Of a DNA stretch of 64,000 bases, positions 24,990-31,854 are shown piece by piece; the first letter of the stretch is position 1, and each line of letters begins with the position of its first letter. The position numbers were made by a program, and so were the translations under genes. The DNA is from UBA1952 sp965246855 (GTDB lineage Bacteria; Bacteroidota; Bacteroidia; Chitinophagales; Chitinophagaceae): assembly GCA_965246855.1 (NCBI GenBank), contig CBDFFP010000006.1:186001-250000 (forward strand), written 5' to 3'. The notes beneath the pieces were generated by a model, which saw nothing but the letters and a program-made list of their open reading frames with translations, was not told the origin of the DNA and ran no database searches.

Positions 24990-25217
24990 GCGTTGCAATG
25001 TTGGATGCTTCGCGTTGGAGTGTTGGAAGAGATGCATAAATCGTGGGAAACGGAGAAGACGAACGACGAAACAATCTTCACACAATTCAAAGTGTATCGT
25101 GCAGGTTACTTCGCTTCGCTCGCAATGACCCGCATTTTCTAACCTTCCAACGCGAAGCATTCCAACCCTCCAACGCACGAAGTGTATCCAACGCCGCAGG
25201 CATCCAACATTCCAACA
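24990..25217. repeat. Inverted TGTTGGA / TCCAACA word repeats
   Basis: Around 24990-25030 the motif GTTGGA recurs at near 7-bp spacing. At 25141-25217 its complement TCCAAC recurs at least seven times, mixed with GCGAAGC. The two parts are inverted relative to each other. Similar TCCAAC words occur at 36303-36320 and GTTGGA at 10445-10470. Confidence 0.6.
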
Positions 25218-25226
25218 ACGTCTCCT

Positions 25227-25234
25227 TATCTTCG
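25227..25234 (+). promoter_or_regulatory. -7 promoter box of fabI (TATCTTCG)
   Basis: TATCTTCG ends 6 bases before the ATG at 25241, so the transcript should have almost no leader. Confidence 0.45.
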
Positions 25235-25240
25235 TCTCCT

Positions 25241-26083
25241 ATGGCTACTCAACTTCTTGCCGGTAAAAAAGGAATCATTTTCGGGGCGCTGGATGAGCGC
25301 TCTATCGCTTGGAAAACGGCCTTGAAAGCCGTAGAAATGGGCGCACAAATTGTGCTTTCCAACGCACCGATTGCGTTGCGCATGGGCAAAATCAAAGAGC
25401 TTGCGGCACAGTGCGGAAACGCACCGGTGATTGGTGCAGATGCCACTTCCGTAGAAGACCTGCAAAAGCTGTTTGAAGAAACGCAGGCACACTTCGGTGG
25501 CAAGATTGACTTTGTGCTGCACAGCATCGGTATGAGTCCGAACGTGCGCAAAAGCATTGCCTATACTGACACCAACTACGACAATTTCCTCAAGACGCTG
25601 GACATCTCCGCGTTATCGCTGCACAAGGTGTTGCAAACGGCGATGAAGGCCGACGCGCTTACAGAAGGTGCGTCTGTTGTGGCGCTTACTTACATCGCTG
25701 CGCAGCGCACTTTTCCGGGCTACAACGATATGGCCGAAGCGAAGGCGCTGCTGGAAAGCATTGCCCGCTCGTTTGGTTATCACTACGGCTTTGCTAAGAA
25801 AGTGCGCGTAAACACCGTGAGCCAGTCGCCAACAGCAACCACTGCCGGTTCGGGCGTGGGCGGTTTTGATGCCTTTTTCTCCTACGCAGAAAAGATGAGT
25901 CCGCTGGGCAACGCGCCTGCTGAAGACTGCGCCGCGTTCTGCTGCGCACTTTTCTCCGACCTCACGCGCTTCGTGACGATGCAAAACCTCTTCCACGACG
26001 GCGGCTTCTCCATGACCGGCGTGAGCCAGCCGATTGTGACGGAAATGGAAAAGGCGAGTGGAATGAATGTAGGCGGAGAGTGA
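25241..26083 (+). CDS. fabI: Enoyl-[acyl-carrier-protein] reductase (NADH)
   Basis: FabI reduces the enoyl-ACP double bond in the last step of each fatty-acid elongation cycle. The 280-residue protein has the NADH-binding segment GIIFGALDERSIAWKTA near the N-terminus, VLHSIGMSP near residue 92, and the catalytic pair Tyr151 and Tyr161 with Lys168 (YIAAQRTFPGYNDMAEAK). This is the triclosan-sensitive FabI pattern. The upstream in-frame ATG at 25043 lies in repeat DNA and is rejected. Confidence 0.95.
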   Translation: MATQLLAGKKGIIFGALDERSIAWKTALKAVEMGAQIVLSNAPIALRMGKIKELAAQCGNAPVIGADATSVEDLQKLFEETQAHFGGKIDFVLHSIGMSPNVRKSIAYTDTNYDNFLKTLDISALSLHKVLQTAMKADALTEGASVVALTYIAAQRTFPGYNDMAEAKALLESIARSFGYHYGFAKKVRVNTVSQSPTATTAGSGVGGFDAFFSYAEKMSPLGNAPAEDCAAFCCALFSDLTRFVTMQNLFHDGGFSMTGVSQPIVTEMEKASGMNVGGE

Positions 26084-26156
26084 GACAAAAGACGATAGAC
26101 AAAATATAAAAGCGGATTTCCGGTAGGGGCGCACCCTTGTAGTCGCCCTTTCCAGC

Positions 26157-26212
26157 AATCCAAGCATCAAAGGCCAAGTATCAAGAACCAAATACCAAGA
26201 ATCCAAGTTCCA
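26157..26212 (+). repeat. Eight degenerate heptamers with a fixed CAA/CCA end
   Basis: Eight consecutive 7-bp units run from 26157 to 26212, for example GCATCAA, AGGCCAA, GTATCAA, GAACCAA and ATACCAA. Only the last three bases are constant, so the period is conserved while the rest has diverged. Confidence 0.75.
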
Positions 26213-26305
26213 GATTGCAGCACGTCACCCCTCTCTTTAGGAGAGAGGCTACAATAAAATTCCGCCGCTGCCGTTTTTAAAAAGAAAGAGAAGAACCGTT
26301 TGTTT

Positions 26306-27427
26306 ATGCACAAGATGCTGCGGCCTTTGCTGCTTTCTGTTTTAATGATTTCCGGCATGGCGCTGACGGGAAAAGCGCAGGTTACGGGCGGACAGCGCGC
26401 CTTTGAATTTCTGCGGCTTTCGCAGAGCGCGCGCACCTCGGCGCTCGGCGGCATCAACGTGAGCGACCCGACCAGAGACGTTTCCGCCGTATCGCAAAAC
26501 CCGGCGCTGATGCGGCCTGGATTGCACAACCAACTGGCCGTGCAATACAACAGCTACCCCGCAGGCATCAACATCATGAACCTGCAACACGGCTACCATT
26601 CGGAGAAGTGGAACACGGCATTCTTTGGCAGTATCCAATACCTGAATTACGGCAGCTTTGACGAGACAGACATCTACGGAAACAACATCGGTACGTTTCG
26701 CGGAACGGATTACGCGGTGAGCATTGGCGCAAGCAAGGAATACCGGGAACGCTGGCGCGGCGGCGTGGCTTTGAAGTATGCGGGAAGTCGTTATGGTGAT
26801 TTGCGCGCGGGGGCGTTGCTGATGGATGTGGGCATTGTGTATGCCGATACGGAAAAGCTTATTACGTTGGGCGCAGTGGCGAAAAACATTGGCTTCATGA
26901 CGCAGAAGTATAACGCCGGCAACAGTGCTGAACCGCTGCCTTTTGATTTGCAAATTGGGTTTTCTAAAAGGCTGGCGCGCGCGCCGTTGCGTTTCCATAT
27001 CACGGCCCACCACCTTTACGAATGGGACATCCGCTACGACAATCCGGCGGACAACACCACGAACACGCTTGGCGGAACGACCACGAGCGGCAGTTCCGGC
27101 GGAAACAATTTCTTTGATAAACTGGCGCGTCACGTCATCTTCGGAGCCGATATTCTGATTGGCAAACGCATCACTGTTACCGGGGCTTATAACCACCTGC
27201 GGCGCGGCGAACTGGCCTTCACAGACAAACCGGCGTTGTCGGGATTCTCCTTCGGTGGCTCCATCAATCTGGACCGTTTTCAGATTCGCTACTCGCGCAG
27301 CATTTTCAACCTTGCCGGCACGACCAATGAGTTTGGGCTGAACGTGAATCTGGCTACAACCGTGGGCATCGGCAGGGCAACGGAGCGCCTGCGCTGGAAC
27401 AAGGTGTATTCCGACTGGAGCAACTAG
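26306..27427 (+). CDS. porQ: Type IX secretion system outer-membrane protein PorQ
   Basis: PorQ is an outer-membrane beta-barrel of the type IX secretion system, related to PorV. The 373-residue protein has a signal peptide ending in GKAQ, then the family opening GGQRAFEFLRLSQSARTSAL and GGINVSDPTRDVSAVSQNPA. The rest alternates as beta strands with many aromatic residues, as in the FadL-like PorQ/PorV barrels. ATG 26306 is preferred to the TTG at 26300. It fits the other secretion and gliding genes of the window. Confidence 0.88.
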   Translation: MHKMLRPLLLSVLMISGMALTGKAQVTGGQRAFEFLRLSQSARTSALGGINVSDPTRDVSAVSQNPALMRPGLHNQLAVQYNSYPAGINIMNLQHGYHSEKWNTAFFGSIQYLNYGSFDETDIYGNNIGTFRGTDYAVSIGASKEYRERWRGGVALKYAGSRYGDLRAGALLMDVGIVYADTEKLITLGAVAKNIGFMTQKYNAGNSAEPLPFDLQIGFSKRLARAPLRFHITAHHLYEWDIRYDNPADNTTNTLGGTTTSGSSGGNNFFDKLARHVIFGADILIGKRITVTGAYNHLRRGELAFTDKPALSGFSFGGSINLDRFQIRYSRSIFNLAGTTNEFGLNVNLATTVGIGRATERLRWNKVYSDWSN

Positions 27428-27431
27428 AAGC

Positions 27432-27538
27432 AATGAATAATTTATAATGAACAATGAATAATGGGATTGGTGGCAGGTGAATTATAATAGGGAGTAACTT
27501 CTCCCAAAATCTGTCTACTCATTGTTCATTATTCATTG
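27432..27538. repeat. Inverted pair of heptameric repeats (AATGAAT / TTCATTA)
   Basis: The left arm 27432-27466 has five units (AATGAAT, AATTTAT, AATGAAC, AATGAAT, AATGGGA). The right arm 27518-27538 has CTCATTG, TTCATTA and TTCATTG, its last unit ending in the TTG start codon of the next gene. Confidence 0.85.
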
Positions 27539-28204
27539 AAAAAGCATTCCTTTCTTTACCGCAACGGTCTAAGCATCACTGTCATCGGTGCGATGCTGCT
27601 TTTCTGGGCGGCGCAGGCGATTACCGGCTGGCACGACCACAACAGTGAATTGGAAGAATATGGGCGCGCGGCGCTGGGATTAGGTGCTTATTTGCACAGT
27701 GGTCATTTCATCTCCACTACGTTTGAGAATTGGGAAAGCGAGTTTTTGCAGATGGGCTTTTATGTAGTGCTCACTGTGTATCTGCGTCAGAAAGGCTCGG
27801 CAGAATCGGCGCCGCTAAAGGGCGAGGAGGGCGATGAGAACCCAGAAGAGGAACTTAAACCTAAACCAGATTCGCCCGGCCCGGTGAAGCGCGGCGGCTG
27901 GCGGCTAAAGCTCTACAGCCACTCCTTAAGCCTTGTGCTGCTCCTGCTTTTTCTCGGCTCTTTTGCCGGGCATTTTTACGGAAGTCTGCATGCCTACAAC
28001 GAAGAACAACTCCTAAAACAAAAACCACCGGAAATGGCTGCGGAATACATCGGCAATACGCATTTCTGGTTTGAAAGCTTTCAGAACTGGCAAAGCGAGT
28101 TTCTGGCCGTAGCGGCACTGGTACTGCTCTCTATCTGGTTGCGCGAAAAAGGCTCGCCGCAATCTAAAAAAGTGAACGCGCCGCACAGCGAAACGGGGGA
28201 TTGA
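27536..28204 (+). CDS. DUF6766-like membrane protein with internal duplication
   Basis: This 222-residue membrane protein has two similar halves. Each has a transmembrane segment (SITVIGAMLLFWAAQAITGW and SLVLLLLFLGSFAGHFYGS), then a soluble stretch with F-E-N-W-E-S-E-F or F-Q-N-W-Q-S-E-F, a second transmembrane segment and the end L-R-(Q/E)-K-G-S. A charged linker of about 35 residues joins them. The pattern matches the DUF6766 membrane proteins, whose function is unknown. The start is a TTG in the heptameric repeat, because the sequence KKHSFLYRNGLS is where homologous proteins begin; the next ATG (27594) would cut the first membrane segment. Confidence 0.78.
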   Translation: MKKHSFLYRNGLSITVIGAMLLFWAAQAITGWHDHNSELEEYGRAALGLGAYLHSGHFISTTFENWESEFLQMGFYVVLTVYLRQKGSAESAPLKGEEGDENPEEELKPKPDSPGPVKRGGWRLKLYSHSLSLVLLLLFLGSFAGHFYGSLHAYNEEQLLKQKPPEMAAEYIGNTHFWFESFQNWQSEFLAVAALVLLSIWLREKGSPQSKKVNAPHSETGD

Positions 28205-28227
28205 GCAAATATATTTTAGGAATTCCT

Positions 28228-28457
28228 ATTTCAATATCACACATGCCACCTCCAACGTGTGGAGATAGGTTGTGTGATATCACACAAGCACTTCCCAAGG
28301 TGTGTACATACTGTGTGTGATATCACACCTGCACTTCTCACAGTGTGAACATACCGTGTGTGGAATCACACTTACTATCCTCACGTTGCGGACATACCTT
28401 GTGTGATATCATACCTGCCATCCCCACATTGTGGACATACCGTGTGTGATATCACAC
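28228..28457. repeat. Palindrome array, 14-bp palindrome every 43 bp, six copies
   Basis: TGTGTGATATCACAC occurs at 28271, 28314, 28357 (one change), 28400 (two changes) and 28443, and in decayed form at 28228. The spacing is exactly 43 bp each time. GTGTGATATCACAC is a perfect palindrome. A second, weaker dyad (such as TCACAGTGTGA or CCACATTGTGG) sits in each spacer. This array fills most of the 360-base gap between 28204 and 28565. I see no gene in it. Confidence 0.9.
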
Positions 28458-28564
28458 CTGCCATTCCCACGTTTTGATCAGGCTTTTCGGGTCTTCACAT
28501 GTTGCCTGTTGAAGCCTATTTTTACGTGCAAATCCCAACACGCTTTTTCTCCAATCTCTTCTCT

Positions 28565-28921
28565 ATGAACCAGAAAGAAACCGTCCGCCAGTTCAACGAT
28601 TTTATTTTCCGCGACAACGACAAGGCCTTCGCCGTTTTGGCGGAAGATGTCACGATGGAATGGCCCGGTTGGGGCATGGAACCGCTTCGTGGACGCGACG
28701 TTATCCGCACCTTTATGGAAACGAACGGCCCGGAGGAAATGACGGACATCACGCTCCAAAGCCTGATTGAGGAAGGTGCCGAAGTAATTGGTCACGGCCA
28801 CTGCACCACCGTAAAAGACGGGAAATCCGGGAAAAGCTTTTTCGCCGATTGCTACACGTTGCGCGACGGCAAAATCGCCCGCATTGTGAGCTATATGGTG
28901 ATGGAGAAAAAAGAAAAGTAA
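28565..28921 (+). CDS. SnoaL-like / NTF2-fold protein
   Basis: This 118-residue protein fits the SnoaL-like family of small cone-shaped alpha+beta barrels, which act as polyketide cyclases, isomerases or simple ligand-binding proteins. Family features are the opening helix TVRQFNDFIFRDNDKAFAVLAEDVTMEWPG, the glycine-rich LRGRDVIRTFM and the final strands CYTLRDGKIARIVSYM. The ATG at 28565 is chosen because the upstream in-frame extension (from 28499) does not fit the fold. The substrate is unknown. Confidence 0.8.
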   Translation: MNQKETVRQFNDFIFRDNDKAFAVLAEDVTMEWPGWGMEPLRGRDVIRTFMETNGPEEMTDITLQSLIEEGAEVIGHGHCTTVKDGKSGKSFFADCYTLRDGKIARIVSYMVMEKKEK

Positions 28922-28962
28922 ATTCAGCAGGGCCACTTCTCCACGACCTTAAAAAGCATTGC

Positions 28963-29493
28963 TTAAAAGGCCTTCTCTTTCAGAATGCTGTTTAATACCA
29001 CTGGCAGCGCCTCTTTAAACCAAGTCGTGTAGCGATGAGGCTGCGCGGAAATTTCTCTCCTTAAAACTGCCGGAGAAACCCAGCGATATGCCTGTACTTC
29101 TGCCGGATTTGGTTGGGGCTTATTGTCTGTAAAGCCGATAAAAACGTGGTCGTATTCATGTTCCGTCAGCCCGTTTTCCACTGGCGTGTGGTAGATAAAC
29201 GAGAAGTCTTTTTGAACTGCACACTTCAATCCCATTTCAAATCAAAGCCGTTCTTCCGCACCCGCATAAAGCTCTTCGCCCGGCTGCGGGTGGGAGCAAC
29301 AGGCATTTGTCCATAGCCCGCCGCCGTGGTATTTGTCCTGCGCGCGTTGTTGTAGCAGCATTTCGCCTGCGCTGTTGCAAATGAAGATGGAAAACGCCCG
29401 GTGAAGAACGCCTTTTTGGTGGGCTTCCAGCTTGTCCATCTCGCCAATAGCCACGTCTTCGCGGTTCACCAAAATCACTTTGTTGCGGTTCAT
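28963..29493 (-). pseudogene. idi: Isopentenyl-diphosphate delta-isomerase (type I) with in-frame TGA
   Basis: Type I IDI interconverts isopentenyl and dimethylallyl diphosphate. Read from 29493 the frame gives a normal N-terminal half with the catalytic cysteine in WTNACCSHPQPGE, then a TGA stop at plus-strand positions 29242-29244 (codon 84). In the same frame the sequence goes on as FEMGLKC and continues with LTEHEYDHVF, which holds the catalytic glutamates, to a normal end near 176 residues. Both halves are needed for activity. There is no frameshift and no other stop, so the mutation is recent, is a sequencing error, or is read through. The ATG overlaps the photolyase stop (ATGA), so the two genes are coupled. 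Confidence 0.85.
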
Positions 29494-30815
29494 TCTTCCT
29501 CGTTTACAGCTTCTGTTTTCAGTGCCTTGCGGTAAGTAGCTAAGGCTCTTTCGCGGGCAACTTCATGGGCAATCATGGGCGCAGGATAACGGGAGGATTT
29601 ATACTCGGGAACCCATTGCTGGATGTAGCGTTCGTCCTTGTCAAACTTTTCGGTTTGCGCCGCCGGACTAAAGACCCGGAAATAAGGCGCGGCATCGCAG
29701 CCACAGCCCGCCGCCCACTGCCAGTTGCCGTTATTGGCTGAAAGGTCGTAGTCGTTGAGTTTTTGGGCAAAGTATGTTTCGCCCCAACGCCAGTCTGTAA
29801 GCAGATGTTTACACAAAAAGCTTCCGACCACCATGCGCACGCGATTGTGCATAAATCCCGTCGTATTCAATTGCCGCATTCCTGCGTCCACAATCGGGTA
29901 GCCCGTCGTGCCTTCCTGCCAGCGTTGGAAATCGGCCTCGTTGTTGCGCCAGCGAATCGCGTCGTATTTGGGTTTGAAGGATTGATCCACCACGTGCGGA
30001 AAGTGAAAGAGAATCTGCATGAAAAACTCGCGCCAGATCAATTCTGCCAGCCACGTATCGTTGTGTTCCAGTGCAAAAGCCACACATTTGCGAATGCTTA
30101 TCGTGCCGAAGCGCAGCGCAATGCCCAATTGCGTTGTCCGTTGCAAGGCCGGAAAATCGCGGTATTTGTGGTACTCGCCAATGATGGAAAGACGCAGCTC
30201 GGGCCTCTCCAAAACGAAATCACTTTTAGAAAAACCAATGGCGGCCAGCGTGTGAATCGGCGCTGTTTCTTGCGGGTAGAAATTCGCTGAAAGAGCCTTC
30301 TCTTCTTGCGCCTGAAGTGGATTTTGCGCCAACAGCGCGCGCCATTTTTTGGCGTAAGGCGTGTAAACGGTGTAAGGTTTGCCGTCGTTTTTCAGAATAT
30401 CCCCTTCCTCAAAAATCACCTGGTCTTTGAAGGATTTAAAGAGAATTCCTCTTGTTTGCAGAAAGTCGCGAATTGCTGCATCGCGCTCCCGTGCATACGG
30501 CTCATAATCGCGGTTGCAATACACGGCTTCTATCTCGTATTCTTCCGACAGTTTTTCAAACACAGACAGCGGCGTACCCATGAACGTATTGAGCCTTGCG
30601 CCATAAGGTTTCAGCGCCTCGTTGATGCTTTGAAGTGCCTGCTGAATGTAGTCCACACGCCGGTCGTCGCGGTTTTCCAAGCGGCTCAGGATGTCTGTGT
30701 CAAAAATGAAAACAGGCATTATTGGCACACCGCTTTTCAGGGCTTCGCGCAGGCCGGTGTTGTCTTCCAAACGCAGGTCGCGACGGAACCAGAAAAGGGA
30801 TATTTTGTCTTTCAT
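29490..30815 (-). CDS. phr: Deoxyribodipyrimidine photolyase (class I, cryptochrome/photolyase family)
   Basis: This enzyme uses blue light to split UV-induced cyclobutane dimers. The 441-residue protein has the N-terminal antenna domain (ISLFWFRRDLRLEDNTGL, VFIFDTD, YCNRDYEPYARERD) and the FAD-binding domain with WREFFMQILFHFP, GYPIVDAGMRQL, GFMHNRVRMVVGSFL, LLTDWRWGETYFAQKL and DYDLSANNGNWQWAAGCGCD. The start at 30815 (MKDKISLFW) is preferred to the in-frame ATG at 30881. The stop overlaps the start of idi by the ATGA arrangement, a frequent sign of co-translation. Confidence 0.95.
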   Translation of the reverse strand: MKDKISLFWFRRDLRLEDNTGLREALKSGVPIMPVFIFDTDILSRLENRDDRRVDYIQQALQSINEALKPYGARLNTFMGTPLSVFEKLSEEYEIEAVYCNRDYEPYARERDAAIRDFLQTRGILFKSFKDQVIFEEGDILKNDGKPYTVYTPYAKKWRALLAQNPLQAQEEKALSANFYPQETAPIHTLAAIGFSKSDFVLERPELRLSIIGEYHKYRDFPALQRTTQLGIALRFGTISIRKCVAFALEHNDTWLAELIWREFFMQILFHFPHVVDQSFKPKYDAIRWRNNEADFQRWQEGTTGYPIVDAGMRQLNTTGFMHNRVRMVVGSFLCKHLLTDWRWGETYFAQKLNDYDLSANNGNWQWAAGCGCDAAPYFRVFSPAAQTEKFDKDERYIQQWVPEYKSSRYPAPMIAHEVARERALATYRKALKTEAVNEEE

Positions 30816-30938
30816 CGGGAGGGCGCCGGGAAAGAAAGACGCGGATAAACGCCGGAACGCGATTTTGGTTTGCACAGGCAATTTCCCTTCACAAAAAAGC
30901 CCACTTTGCAGCAGGCTTGTAAAACAAAATGTTCTTCT

Positions 30939-31706
30939 TTACCGCCCCGTGCCTCTTCCTTCTATCAAGCCCATCAGCTCATCCAGGCGCGGCGCAAGAA
31001 TAATTTCCGTACGGCGGTTTTTGGCGCGGCCTTCCGGCGTTTCGTTAGGCGCAATGGGTTCGTAAGAGCTTCTGCCGGAAGCCGTGAGGCGCGTTGCCGC
31101 CACGCTGTCGTTGGTCAGGATGCGCACAATCTCGGTGCTGCGCGCCACGCTCAAGGCCCAGTTGTCGGGGAAACGTTTGGTAATAGGAATGCTGTCCGTA
31201 TGGCCTTCTACCAACACGTTGATTTCCGGGTTTTGAATCAGCGCCGCCGCCAGTGTTTTCAGCGCGTCCTTGCCACCTGCATTCACCTCGGCACTGCCGG
31301 AAGGGAAAAGCAAACTCTCCGAAAGACTCACATACACCTTGCCGTTTTTCATCGCCACCGTAAGTTGGTCGGATGTAAACGCGTTAAGGGCTTGCGCTAC
31401 TTTGGCCCGCAACGCTTCCGTGGCTTGCCGCTGTCGGTCTATCAGGCCCTGCAGTTGTTGCAGGCGTTGCTGTTGCTGCTGAACTTCCGTCTGGCTTTGG
31501 TTCAATTGGTTAGACGTGCTTTGGTTGGCAGCATCCAACAGGCTCACGCGGCTTTGGAGTTCTTCTCCTTGCTTGGCGAGGCGCAGACTGTCGCGGCGCA
31601 GGTCAAAGATGTGGTCTTGGGCGGCAAGGTATTTCCGCTTGGCCACGCAGGAAGACGTACCGGAAAGAACGAGGGCCGCACCGGCGAGCAGAAGGAGGTT
31701 TTTCAT
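30939..31706 (-). CDS. OmpA-family peptidoglycan-binding lipoprotein
   Basis: This 255-residue lipoprotein (signal MKNLLLLAGAALVLSGTSSC) has a central coiled coil (about residues 40-105, Gln-rich QVQQQQQRLQQLQG-like) and a C-terminal OmpA/MotB domain (about 115-240). The domain shows LLFPSGSAEVNAGGKDAL, VEGHTDSIPI, NWALSVARSTEIVR and the end AKNRRTEIIL, where the Asp and Arg bind diaminopimelate of peptidoglycan. It probably tethers the outer membrane to the cell wall. It stands alone. Confidence 0.93.
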   Translation of the reverse strand: MKNLLLLAGAALVLSGTSSCVAKRKYLAAQDHIFDLRRDSLRLAKQGEELQSRVSLLDAANQSTSNQLNQSQTEVQQQQQRLQQLQGLIDRQRQATEALRAKVAQALNAFTSDQLTVAMKNGKVYVSLSESLLFPSGSAEVNAGGKDALKTLAAALIQNPEINVLVEGHTDSIPITKRFPDNWALSVARSTEIVRILTNDSVAATRLTASGRSSYEPIAPNETPEGRAKNRRTEIILAPRLDELMGLIEGRGTGR

Positions 31707-31770
31707 AAAAACAGGTTCGCTTTAAAGAGAAGAAGGAAATTGTTTTCCTGTCTTAATAAGACTGTTCCGC

Positions 31771-31819
31771 AAAGAAAAACACCCTTCCGCCACGGACGAA
31801 AACCGTTTTGGAAAGGTGT
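31771..31819 (-). terminator. Terminator of the adhesin gene at 31855
   Basis: On the minus strand a 10-bp stem with one mismatch (31810-31819 with 31779-31788) is followed by TTTTCTTT. It lies about 35 bases after the stop codon of the gene ending at 31855. Confidence 0.65.
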
Positions 31820-31854
31820 ATTTAAAGAGGGTTTTTTTGAAAGAAAATACGCCG

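Noticed and set aside
28228..28457. CRISPR array
   Set aside because: The spacing is regular, but the spacers are related to each other rather than unique, the repeat is a short palindrome of 15 bases, and no cas gene is near.
28963..29235. A separate small gene starting at ATG 29235
   Set aside because: It is the in-frame C-terminal half of the isomerase after the TGA; the ATG is the conserved Met of the FEMGL segment, not a new start.
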